Source of the DNA: Christensenella sp. UBA4636 | GTDB taxonomy: Bacteria > Bacillota > Clostridia > Christensenellales > Borkfalkiaceae | Reading direction: 5' to 3' | NCBI GenBank assembly: GCA_002405915.1 | Contig: DHMS01000047.1 | Location: 1-8,833 of the forward strand | DNA: 8,833 bases | Shown here: piece after piece, positions 1-6,341 of the stretch | Numbering within the stretch: the first letter of the stretch is position 1 | How the letters are laid out: each line of letters begins with the position of its first letter | Notes under the pieces: model-generated | The model's database searches: none | The model's input: the letters and a program-made list of their open reading frames with translations, nothing else | What the model was told of the DNA's origin: nothing | Position numbers and translations under genes: made by a program

Positions 1-7
1 GGCTTAG

Positions 8-91
8 CCGGTGGTACTTGACTGCTTGTCGTTTGCGGCGTTTGTTGCTTACTCCGTCTATACCGGTATCAAAAAAGTAAAAGGCGAATAA
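8..91 (+). pseudogene. Possible C-terminal tail of an upstream membrane protein, frame disrupted
   Basis: Reading from position 8 to the TAA at 89-91 gives a hydrophobic stretch ending in a basic tail (LSFAAFVAYSVYTG then IKKVKGE), which looks like the last membrane segment and cytoplasmic tail of a multi-pass protein. The frame is closed by a TAG at 5-7, and the other two plus-strand frames also stop in this stretch (TGA at 19-21, TAA at 78-80). It is therefore either a gene broken by a frameshift or nonsense change, a sequencing error, or chance. A second stop, TAG, follows directly at 92-94. The family cannot be named from so short a piece. Confidence 0.25.
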
Positions 92-119
92 TAGCTTTTT
101 GCAAATAAGGCTAAAACGC

Positions 120-166
120 AAAAAACCCGTCTATAAGTCTATTATCGGCTTGTAGGCGGGATTTTT
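120..166. terminator. Bidirectional hairpin terminator (copy A of the shared-core family)
   Basis: The arms 126-139 and 147-160 pair over 14 bp (four G-U wobbles when read as plus-strand RNA) around a 7-nt loop at 140-146. Plus-strand RNA ends in ATTTTTA; minus-strand RNA ends in GGG followed by six Ts. It would terminate the minus-strand hydrolase gene, whose TAA stop (142-144) lies inside the loop, and any plus-strand transcript entering from the left. It carries the core TAAGTCTATTATCG, one base different from the core in the three other terminators of this window. Confidence 0.85.
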
Positions 167-1227
167 ATAGTGAAAAACAGTTTTATAAGGCGGGCGACTT
201 TTTGCTTGAAAAATTCTTTGTCGGACTTTTCTAACTTTTTGTAAAGCTTTATCAGCGCAAAGATTTGCTTGGGAAGCGTGCAGAAAAAGGCGTTGAAGTT
301 TTTTGCGGATAGCGAAAAGAGCGCGTCGTAGATTATTTTTACCGTTCTTTTTCTTTCTTCGTCCGTCATTTCGTTTACCCAGGCGTTAAAGGAATTTATC
401 AGCCGAGATGAAAAACGCGTGAAGCCTTTCGCGGGCAAAAACTTGCCGTTATTATCGACCGTCCAAGTGTACGGGTCGTGCTGTAATAGACTTATAGACT
501 GACTTTTGACGGGAATCAGCTTTACGTCGCTGTTAAAAAGAAGCCCTACGAAAGAAGATTGCGGAACGAATTTTTTTATCTTTGCCGCGGCTAAAATATA
601 GGTATCGCGCTCCTTATAGGAGTTTGAAAAGCCTTGCCCGTCGAAGTCGTAAACGGCGATTATTCTTTCTAAATCTTTCTTTTCGAGATTGAGCGCGACA
701 AAAGAAGAAAGGTTGCCGCCCTTAGAATGCCCCGCTAAAATGAATTTTGCGTTTTTGCGCTCGTGAAAAGCTTTTCTTACGTAGTCGAGCGAGCGTTTTT
801 GCGACGGAACGGGGCGAGAGTAGGACGAAACGAAGTTTTCGTGCCAGCCTTCATACGACGGGTCGGTGCCGCGGAAAGCAATCATATAAACGCGCGACGA
901 TATTTTTAGTGTAACCGCGCCGAACTGGAGAGGTTCCCTCGTCGTTATTTCCTCGGGGTCGGAAACGGAAATAAAACTATATCTCGGGTTTTTCCGTAGC
1001 GCGTTAAAAAGCTTTTTGCTCGTCCTTTTATTGTAAGCGGGCGCAAAAGTTTGCTTTGCGGGCTTTAATCTGTCGTCCGTGAGGTTTTTGAGTTTCACGC
1101 TTTTTCCGTTAAAATTCGGCAAGGAAAAATAGGCGAACCAGCTCAGTGCAAGCGCGTCGGCTTCCGAAAAGGGCTTTTCGTGAAACGAAGAAGTATTTGT
1201 TTTTGCATATCCGAGTACGTTTTTCAT
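142..1227 (-). CDS. DUF2974 (Mbeg1-like) alpha/beta-hydrolase, lipase-like protein
   Basis: A 361-residue protein with the layout of the DUF2974 lipase-like family. The N-terminus (FSEADALALSWFAYF, about residues 20-34) matches the family's usual opening. An FRGTD segment (118-122) sits where class-3-type lipases place the oxyanion region, and GHSKGGN (166-172) holds the nucleophile elbow with Ser168. Asp195/Asp197 in YDFDGQGF and His250 in LLQHDPYTW are good candidates for the rest of the triad. There is no signal peptide, so it is probably cytoplasmic. The substrate is unknown; members are usually left as predicted serine hydrolases. It stands alone, divergent from spoIIR, and ends inside its own terminator. 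No clear Shine-Dalgarno precedes the ATG at 1227, so translation may be weak. The family call is firm by motif; the biological role is not known. Confidence 0.8.
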   Translation of the reverse strand: MKNVLGYAKTNTSSFHEKPFSEADALALSWFAYFSLPNFNGKSVKLKNLTDDRLKPAKQTFAPAYNKRTSKKLFNALRKNPRYSFISVSDPEEITTREPLQFGAVTLKISSRVYMIAFRGTDPSYEGWHENFVSSYSRPVPSQKRSLDYVRKAFHERKNAKFILAGHSKGGNLSSFVALNLEKKDLERIIAVYDFDGQGFSNSYKERDTYILAAAKIKKFVPQSSFVGLLFNSDVKLIPVKSQSISLLQHDPYTWTVDNNGKFLPAKGFTRFSSRLINSFNAWVNEMTDEERKRTVKIIYDALFSLSAKNFNAFFCTLPKQIFALIKLYKKLEKSDKEFFKQKVARLIKLFFTIKIPPTSR

Positions 1228-1259
1228 AATTTTATTTTACCATAGAACGCGAAAAAAAG

Positions 1260-1303
1260 TGTAAAATACATGTTACATTTTTGTTGCATATGCGTTACAT
1301 TTT
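1260..1303. promoter_or_regulatory. Repeated TGTTACA-type motifs in the hydrolase/spoIIR divergent region
   Basis: GTTACATTTT occurs at 1272-1281 and again at 1294-1303, in the same orientation and 22 bp apart (about two helical turns). TGTAA at 1260-1264 and TTACA at 1273-1277 also form an inverted pair with an 8-bp spacer. The cluster lies 33-76 bp upstream of the minus-strand hydrolase start, where a regulator could act. No regulator gene is adjacent, so the identity of any binding protein is unknown. Short AT-rich repeats can arise by chance. Confidence 0.3.
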
Positions 1304-1335
1304 GGCTTTCTTTTTCTATTTTTCCAATTTTTCGT

Positions 1336-1364
1336 GTTTAATGATAAAATAAATGGGAATAATT
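1336..1364 (+). promoter_or_regulatory. Candidate sigma-F-type promoter for spoIIR
   Basis: GTTTA at 1336-1340 fits the -35 of forespore sigma-F promoters (GYWTA type), and GGGAATAATT at 1355-1364 fits the -10 pattern (GGnrAnAnTW). The spacer is 14 bp, or 15 bp if the -10 is read one base later, slightly shorter than is usual for this sigma factor. spoIIR is a classic sigma-F target in Bacillus, which raises the prior. The predicted leader would be about 60 nt. The spacing makes this tentative. Confidence 0.4.
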
Positions 1365-1428
1365 ATGTCATAATGATTTTGCCGCGCTAACGGTTAAACC
1401 CGGGCGGCGGAAAAAGGAGAAATTTTTA

Positions 1429-1938
1429 ATGAAAAAAGTTTGTATAAGTTTGGCGTTTGTTCTCATAATAATTGTATCGGCGATAAGTTTTGCCGGTACG
1501 GGCGGACAAACGGAGTACATCCGCATTCACATCAGAGCTAATTCCGATTCGGAGATAGACCAGTCGATTAAGTATGAAGTAAGGGATTTAGTCGTTAACT
1601 GTTTAACGCCTTACCTTGAAACCGTCGAAACGAAAGAAGAAGCGACAAAGGTCATCGAAAATCAAAAAACTGCTGTTAAACGACTTATAGACGGACTTTT
1701 GGCGGAAAAAGGTTTTGCATATTCTTCTAATATAAGGATAAACAACGAATACTTCCCGACTCGCACATACGAGGAAGAAACTCTGTCCGCCGGCTATTAT
1801 GACGCGGTTATCGTGGAACTCGGCAACGCCGAGGGCGCAAACTGGTGGTGCGTGGTGTACCCGCCGCTCTGTTTCGGCGGAGAAAAGGTTACTTATCGCT
1901 CGTTTATAGCCGAAAAATTAGAAGAACTTTTTTCGTGA
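1429..1938 (+). CDS. spoIIR: Stage II sporulation protein R (SpoIIR)
   Basis: SpoIIR is the signalling protein made in the forespore under sigma-F. It is secreted into the intermembrane space and triggers SpoIIGA to process pro-sigma-E in the mother cell. The 169-residue product has an N-terminal signal/anchor segment (about residues 4-22), then the family's IRIHIRANSD block (31-40), which normally reads as a LRLHVxANSDS-like motif. FPTRTY (109-114), AGYYDAVIVELG (121-132) and the diagnostic NWWCVVYPPLCF (138-149) follow. AAGGAG at 1414-1419 lies 9 nt before the ATG, supporting this start. The protein is somewhat short: it ends about 20 residues after PPLCF, where some homologs carry longer C-termini. 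It is 102 bp upstream of sleB in the same direction, so it opens a small sporulation/germination cluster. Identification is confident from the motifs. Confidence 0.95.
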   Translation: MKKVCISLAFVLIIIVSAISFAGTGGQTEYIRIHIRANSDSEIDQSIKYEVRDLVVNCLTPYLETVETKEEATKVIENQKTAVKRLIDGLLAEKGFAYSSNIRINNEYFPTRTYEEETLSAGYYDAVIVELGNAEGANWWCVVYPPLCFGGEKVTYRSFIAEKLEELFS

Positions 1939-2040
1939 TTTTTTCGGTATTGCCGTTTTTTGCGGTTAGTCGCGTTCTTTCGGGCGCGTTCGGGAAAAGT
2001 TTTTTACGGCTTTTCGGTTTCAAGTTTTACGGAGGATAAA

Positions 2041-2760
2041 ATGAATAAAAAAGTAAGAATTTTGCTTGCTGCCGCGTTTGCTTTGATAGTTTTGTCGGGC
2101 GTTATCGGCTACGGCGCGCATTTAGAAAGAACTTACGTTGCGCAAGGCACGGTTGCCGCCGCGGTTATAAAACAAGGCAGCCGCGGCGAAACGGTCAAGA
2201 CCATTCAAAGGAAGCTCAAAAACTGGGGGTATTATAAGGGTAGCGTAGACGGAATTTACGGCGCGCAGACAAAAGCCGCCGTCAAGCTTTTTCAGAAAAA
2301 GAACGGGCTTACCGCGGACGGCATAGTCGGCAACAAAACGCTTGCCGCGCTCGGTATGTCTGCTTCTTCGTCCTCGTCGGCTTCATCTTCGGGCGCGGGG
2401 TCGTACGCTTCGTCGGACGTTAACTTGCTTGCCCGCCTCGTTTACGGCGAAGCGCGCGGGGAAAGTTACACGGGGCAAGTAGCCGTCGCCGCGGTCGTTT
2501 TGAACAGGGTGAAAAGTTCGTCTTTCCCGAACACTATTTCGGGCGTAATCTATCAACCTTACGCTTTCACCGCCGTTGCCGACGGGCAGATAAACTTATC
2601 GCCCGATTCCACCGCTTTAAAGGCAGCAAAAGCCGCCATGAACGGTTGGGACCCGACCGGCGGAGCCATCTATTATTACAACCCCGCCACCGCCACGAGC
2701 AAGTGGATTTACAGCAGAAAGACTACGCTCGTTATAGGTAACCACGTCTTCGCTGTTTGA
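2041..2760 (+). CDS. sleB: Spore cortex-lytic enzyme SleB (lytic transglycosylase)
   Basis: SleB cleaves the muramic-delta-lactam-containing cortex peptidoglycan during germination; it is made in the forespore and stored in the dormant spore with YpeB. The 239-residue product has an N-terminal signal/anchor segment (about 5-26). A PG_binding_1 domain follows (about 44-105, with GSRGETVKTIQRKL and VDGIYGAQTKAAVKLFQ), then a Ser/Ala-rich linker (107-125). The C-terminal cell-wall hydrolase domain (Hydrolase_2, about 126-239) contains ARLVYGEARGE; the first Glu of GEARGE, Glu137, is the expected catalytic acid. GGAGG at 2031-2035 sits 5 nt before the ATG and decides this start; an in-frame TTG at 1960 would add 27 residues without such a site. 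The gene precedes ypeB, its usual partner. Its stop codon lies within the terminal repeat of the foldback element that follows. Confidence 0.95.
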   Translation: MNKKVRILLAAAFALIVLSGVIGYGAHLERTYVAQGTVAAAVIKQGSRGETVKTIQRKLKNWGYYKGSVDGIYGAQTKAAVKLFQKKNGLTADGIVGNKTLAALGMSASSSSSASSSGAGSYASSDVNLLARLVYGEARGESYTGQVAVAAVVLNRVKSSSFPNTISGVIYQPYAFTAVADGQINLSPDSTALKAAKAAMNGWDPTGGAIYYYNPATATSKWIYSRKTTLVIGNHVFAV

Positions 2761-2884
2761 GGGCGTATAAGGGCGCATTTTGTCACTGCGTGCGGCTTTG
2801 CCCTCAGTTATGTACGTTTTAGTACACGCCTATCGGGCAAAGCCACCAGCTGTGCCAAACTGCAACCCTTCTCCGCCCTCAAAC
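2755..2884. repeat. ~130-bp foldback (MITE-like) element between sleB and ypeB
   Basis: The ends are an 11-bp perfect inverted repeat, GTTTGAGGGCG (2755-2765) and CGCCCTCAAAC (2874-2884). Inside, nested pairs follow in register: AAGGG 2769-2773 with CCCTT 2866-2870; a partly matching segment 2774-2793 with 2845-2865; GGCTTTGCCC 2794-2803 with GGGCAAAGCC 2835-2844; and TGTAC 2811-2815 with GTACA 2822-2826 around a 6-nt loop. The whole could fold into one long imperfect hairpin. It encodes no protein. There is no T-run after it, so it is not a standard terminator. It may be a non-autonomous mobile repeat or an RNA structure that separates sleB and ypeB expression. Confidence 0.75.
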
Positions 2885-2899
2885 TCTAAGGCAAGCTAA

Positions 2900-2967
2900 T
2901 TGAAAATTGAAAGTTTAAAGTTGAAAGTTATTTAGTGCGACTTTAATTTTCAACTTTCAATTTTCAA
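2900..2967. repeat. AT-rich inverted repeat upstream of ypeB
   Basis: TTGAAAATTGAAAGTT (2900-2915) is perfectly repeated in inverse at 2952-2967, with a further inner pairing TTAAAGT (2915-2921) to ACTTTAA (2940-2946). Each arm is itself built from short TTGAAAxTT units, so the region is also a degenerate direct repeat. It lies 15 bp downstream of the foldback element and ends 31 bp before the ypeB start. A transcript could form a weak hairpin here; its role is unknown. Confidence 0.7.
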
Positions 2968-2998
2968 CTTTCACCTTACATATTCGGAGTGTAAACAT

Positions 2999-4837
2999 AT
3001 GATGAAAAAAAAACAAGAAAACAAAGCAGTGGAAAAGATTGAAAATATCACCGAAAAGAATAAGACGGCACTACCCGAAACGAGCGGCGAAACGCCCGTG
3101 AAAAATTTGACTGACGGCGAAGCTTTTTCGGAACAAGAAAAAGAAAGAGAACGCACCGAAAAGGAAATCGCGCGGATAAAGGCGAAAGAACAGAAAAAAG
3201 CCGAGAGAGAACGTAAAATTCTCACTAAAAAAAGGCAGGCGGAAGTTAAAAGAAAAGCCGAAAAGCGCAAAAAGGAAGAAGCCGAACGCGAAAAGCTTAG
3301 ACAAAAAGAGGCGAGAGAGGCGCGGAGAGAGTATCTCAAAAACGAAACCAAAGAAGAGCGCGAACGCCGACTTGCAGCCTTAAAAGAAGCGAAACTTAGA
3401 AAAAAACGCGAAGAAAAGGCGGCAAAACTCAACGAAAAACGCTTGAAAGCGGAACTTAAGAAAAAGCGACTTGAAAGTAAAAAGTTAGAAAGAGCCGAAA
3501 GAAAAAAGAACGACAAAGGCGTTGGCGGCTGGGTTGCCGCGGTTGTTTCGCTCGGTTCCGTTACGCTTATTTTAGCAACGCTTTTCACGCTTTCGTTAAC
3601 AACTAATATGTTCGGTGAACGCAAAAATTCGCCGGGAGCGGCGCAGGCGTACTATGATTTTGTCGATTACGTTGACGGAATGGATACTAATATGAGCAAA
3701 CTTTTGGTCTCCGCGGACGACGAAAGCAGACAAAAACTTTTGTCGGAAATAACGACTCAAGCAACGCTTGCCGCTTCCGACGTGGCGCGAATTCCTCTTT
3801 CCGACGAGAATAAATTCGGCACGGCAAAGTTCGTCAATCAAGTGGGCGATTATGCAAAATATCTTAATAACAAGCTTATAGACGGAATTTCTATCACTAA
3901 AGAGGAGTGGAAAACCGTGCGCGAGCTTGCGGGGATTAACGCGAAATTAAAAAATGACCTTATGAAGCTTTCGAGCGATTTAGGCGAAGATTTCGACTTT
4001 AACTCCATTTCCGCAACTAACGAGAACGACGTGTTTTCGAGCGCGTTTGCCGATATAGAATCGCGTGCGGCGGAGTACCCCGAGCTTATTTACGACGGAC
4101 CTTTCTCCGACGGGCTAAAAGCAAAAAAGGCGAAAGGACTTGATGGCAAAAAGGTTACGAGCTTTGAAGCGCAGAAAATTTATGAAGAGATTTTCGCCGA
4201 TTACGGAGTGCAAAACGCCGAGGCGATAGGCGAAAAGAACGATAAAATAAAGACGATAAACTTCGAGGGCGAAGCCGACAAAACGAGGCTCTACGCGGAA
4301 ATTTCCGAAGTAGGCGGCAACCTTATCACGTTCGATTATTTTATGGATTGTCAAAAGGAAGTTTACGACCTTGACTATTGCGTGGGCGCGGGCGAAAAGT
4401 TTTTGGAAAAGTTAGGCTTAGGCGATTTGAAACCCGTCTGGGCGGCGGAAAGCGGCGCGGTTGCGTATATAAATTACGCGCTCTTTAAGGACGGTGCGAT
4501 AGTTTATCCCGATATGGTTAAAGTCACCGTGTGCAAGGAACGCGGAATAGTTTCCGGCTTCGATTCGCGCGAATACTACCTTAACCATACGGAACGCGAA
4601 ATAGGCAAGGCGACTTTAACCGCCGAACAAGCGCGCGCAAAAACCGAGGACAAAATAGAAGTTCGGTCGGTGCGCCTTGCGCTTATCCCCAAGGGCAACG
4701 ACGCTGAAGTTTTGACTTACGAATGTATGGGAGTAGCCGACGGCGCGACATATTATATCTATATTGACGCAACGAGCGGAAAACAAGTGAAAATCTTTAA
4801 GGTTGTTGAAACGACGGAGGGCAGATTGCTCGTTTAA
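2999..4837 (+). CDS. ypeB: Germination protein YpeB with long charged N-terminal extension
   Basis: YpeB is a spore membrane protein required, with SleB, for cortex degradation; each depends on the other for stable accumulation in the spore. This product has 612 residues, whereas typical YpeB is about 450. The extra length is at the N-terminus: residues 1-174 are hydrophilic, and from about 44 to 172 extremely rich in Lys, Arg and Glu, predicting a long single helix or coiled coil. One membrane segment follows at about 178-200. The outer part carries clear YpeB signatures, YPELIYDGPFSD (360-371) and VYPDMVKVTV (502-511), then REYYLNHTEREIG with a PepSY-like C-terminal region. GGAG at 2986-2989 lies 9 nt before the first of two adjacent ATGs. 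It sits 238 bp after sleB, a gap filled by repeats, and ends at its own terminator. The family call is firm; the function of the extension is unknown. Confidence 0.93.
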   Translation: MMKKKQENKAVEKIENITEKNKTALPETSGETPVKNLTDGEAFSEQEKERERTEKEIARIKAKEQKKAERERKILTKKRQAEVKRKAEKRKKEEAEREKLRQKEAREARREYLKNETKEERERRLAALKEAKLRKKREEKAAKLNEKRLKAELKKKRLESKKLERAERKKNDKGVGGWVAAVVSLGSVTLILATLFTLSLTTNMFGERKNSPGAAQAYYDFVDYVDGMDTNMSKLLVSADDESRQKLLSEITTQATLAASDVARIPLSDENKFGTAKFVNQVGDYAKYLNNKLIDGISITKEEWKTVRELAGINAKLKNDLMKLSSDLGEDFDFNSISATNENDVFSSAFADIESRAAEYPELIYDGPFSDGLKAKKAKGLDGKKVTSFEAQKIYEEIFADYGVQNAEAIGEKNDKIKTINFEGEADKTRLYAEISEVGGNLITFDYFMDCQKEVYDLDYCVGAGEKFLEKLGLGDLKPVWAAESGAVAYINYALFKDGAIVYPDMVKVTVCKERGIVSGFDSREYYLNHTEREIGKATLTAEQARAKTEDKIEVRSVRLALIPKGNDAEVLTYECMGVADGATYYIYIDATSGKQVKIFKVVETTEGRLLV

Positions 4838-4854
4838 GGATGTTGTCAAAAAGT

Positions 4855-4891
4855 AAAAACTCGTCGATAATCGACTTATCGGCGGGTTTTT
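4855..4891 (+). terminator. Rho-independent terminator after ypeB (copy B of the shared-core family)
   Basis: The arms 4855-4870 and 4876-4891 pair over 16 bp (two G-U wobbles) round the 5-nt loop TCGAC, and the right arm ends in a T-run. It lies 17 bp after the ypeB stop. Here the family core appears in reverse orientation: the reverse complement reads ATAAGTCGATTATCG, the same 15 bases as copies C and D. Confidence 0.9.
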
Positions 4892-4972
4892 GACTTTGTT
4901 TGCTTTTTTTTCCGTTTGATTGTTTAACAAATAAAAGTTTCGGCAATAATGCGAAAAAGGAGGCGCGCGGAA

Positions 4973-5605
4973 ATGAAAGATGAAAGAAAAAGGTTAATTT
5001 GTGATATCGTTTTGAATCTTTTTGTAGTTATTGCGGAGTGTTATGCGTTAAGTGAAAATTTTAAAGAAAACGGATTTTTAATGTTCAGATTTTACACGGA
5101 ATTAAGCAACGCTTTCGCGCTTTTTGCTTGCGCGCTGACAGCCGTTTTCGCGTTTTTAAAGCTTTTCGGCAAAAAGGTTCCCACGGTCGTTTCGGCAATT
5201 AAGTTTACTTCCGCCGTGTCGCAGACAATAACTTTTTCAGTCGTTTTATTCGTTCTTGCGCCGCAATACGGCGGGATAGAAGGCTATAAATCGGTGTTTT
5301 TTTACGGCACTATGATTTTCACGCACCTTTTATGCCCTATTTTTACGTTTGTTTCCTTTTGCTTTTTCGAAAAATCGTCTTTTCCCGCTTCGCTTGCTTT
5401 TTTTGCCGTCGTGCCGACGATAATTTACGGCGTAATCGCGCTTGCCCTTAATTTTTTTCGCGTTATGGTCGGACCTTATCCCTTTTTGGAAGTCTATCGC
5501 AGCCCCGTGATAACAGCCGTCGTTTGTCCTCTCGTGTTTGTCGCAAGTTTTTTGGTCGCGCTTGCCGTGAGAGGGGTTAACGTGAGCGCGCCTAAAACCG
5601 ACTAA
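4973..5605 (+). CDS. Pr6Pr / FAR-17a-AIG1-like integral membrane protein, paralog 1
   Basis: A 210-residue very hydrophobic protein with about six predicted membrane segments. It has the hallmarks of Pr6Pr-type bacterial membrane proteins: FYTELSN (40-46) at the start of the second segment, THLLCP (117-122) and GPYPFLEV near the C-terminus. The eukaryotic AIG1/ADTRP proteins of the FAR-17a group are membrane threonine hydrolases with a conserved Thr and His; Thr42 and His118 here are candidate equivalents, an inference from motif resemblance only. The ATG at 4973 is chosen because AAGGAGG (4957-4963) lies 9 nt upstream. An ATG at 4949 in the same frame lacks such a site and would place the Shine-Dalgarno inside the gene. 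It is followed 38 bp later by a clear paralog. Substrate and physiological role are unknown. Confidence 0.75.
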   Translation: MKDERKRLICDIVLNLFVVIAECYALSENFKENGFLMFRFYTELSNAFALFACALTAVFAFLKLFGKKVPTVVSAIKFTSAVSQTITFSVVLFVLAPQYGGIEGYKSVFFYGTMIFTHLLCPIFTFVSFCFFEKSSFPASLAFFAVVPTIIYGVIALALNFFRVMVGPYPFLEVYRSPVITAVVCPLVFVASFLVALAVRGVNVSAPKTD

Positions 5606-5643
5606 AATATATTTTTTTGCACATACTTTTGTTGATGAAACTT

Positions 5644-6294
5644 ATGCAAAAGACGGTCGGCAAAACCGTTGCCGATTTAATTATAAATTTAATAATAATG
5701 TGCGCCGAAGCTTATTCGCTTGTCGTTTGTTTTTTCTCTTGCGGGGCGAAAAGTTTTGCGTACTATACGAATCTTAGTAATTTTTTGGCGTTTTTGGCAA
5801 GCGTTGTCTGCTCCGCTTGCCTTATGAAAACGCTTTTTGTCGGCGGAAAGTTCCCCGACTTTGCGGTGAAGCTCAAATTTTTTGCCGCGACTTCGCTTGC
5901 CGTAACGGTGGGAGTAGTGCTTTTCGCGCTCTTTCCTATTCTTTTGTTTTCAAGCGGTTTTTCAACTGCCGCAAGCGTAAAAATAACTATTCCGTCACTC
6001 CTTTTGCACCTTGTTTGCCCGCTTTTGACGTTTATTTCGTTTATATTTTTCGAAAAAGTTCCGCTTTCTTTCCCGCTTGTGATTTTCGCCGCGCTCCCCA
6101 CGCTTTTCTACGGGCTTTTAATGCTCTTCCTCAACTACCTCGGCGCCGTTTCGGGTCCGTATCCCTTTTTCGAAGTGCGCACCTATCCGTCGCTTGCCGC
6201 CGTCTGTTGTCCGCTTATCCCGCTTGCGGCTTTCCTCTTTGCTCTTTTATTCTCCTTAAAAAGTCGCCCAAAAACCAAAAAAATCCCCGAATAA
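5644..6294 (+). CDS. Pr6Pr / FAR-17a-AIG1-like integral membrane protein, paralog 2
   Basis: A tandem paralog of the preceding gene: 216 residues, about six membrane segments and the same landmarks (YYTNLSN 40-46, HLVCP 122-126, FIFFEK, GPYPFFEV). With the ATG at 5644, its first 46 residues align without a gap to those of paralog 1, including shared Asp11, Asn15, Ala21-Glu22 and Tyr24; this is why I chose that start. An ATG at 5635 and a TTG at 5617 are in the same frame. None of the three has a recognisable Shine-Dalgarno; the upstream bases are T-rich. Translation may therefore depend on the gene before it, although 38 bp separate the two. The candidate catalytic pair is Thr42 and His122. 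The TAA stop lies inside the left arm of the following terminator. The function is unknown. Confidence 0.75.
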   Translation: MQKTVGKTVADLIINLIIMCAEAYSLVVCFFSCGAKSFAYYTNLSNFLAFLASVVCSACLMKTLFVGGKFPDFAVKLKFFAATSLAVTVGVVLFALFPILLFSSGFSTAASVKITIPSLLLHLVCPLLTFISFIFFEKVPLSFPLVIFAALPTLFYGLLMLFLNYLGAVSGPYPFFEVRTYPSLAAVCCPLIPLAAFLFALLFSLKSRPKTKKIPE

Positions 6295-6327
6295 GTCGAT
6301 TATCGCCATATTCGGGGTGATTTTTTT
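6285..6327 (+). terminator. Rho-independent terminator after paralog 2 (copy C of the shared-core family)
   Basis: CCCCGAATA (6285-6293) pairs perfectly with TATTCGGGG (6309-6317), followed by TGA and seven Ts. The 15-nt apical loop contains the near-palindrome CGATTATCG, which can form a small inner stem. The left arm overlaps the stop codon of the membrane-protein gene (6292-6294). Positions 6288-6314 are identical to 7353-7379 in copy D. Confidence 0.92.
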
Positions 6328-6341
6328 ATCTTTTAAAGCGA

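Noticed and set aside
1960..2040. Longer sleB starting at TTG 1960
   Set aside because: The added residues are not signal-like, and GGAGG at 2031-2035 with correct spacing points to the ATG at 2041, which yields a normal signal segment.
2971..3624. Long minus-strand reading frame rich in Ser, Phe and Leu opposite ypeB
   Set aside because: It is the complement of the Lys/Glu/Arg-rich ypeB extension, has low complexity, no ribosome binding site and no recognisable family.
4920..4950. TTGTTT / AATAAT as a promoter for the first membrane-protein gene
   Set aside because: The spacing is 19 bp, the hexamers are weak, and the start would fall on the Shine-Dalgarno.
5817..6320. Plus-strand frame overlapping the second membrane-protein paralog
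   Set aside because: It lies almost wholly within a gene supported by paralogy, has no Shine-Dalgarno and shows no family features.
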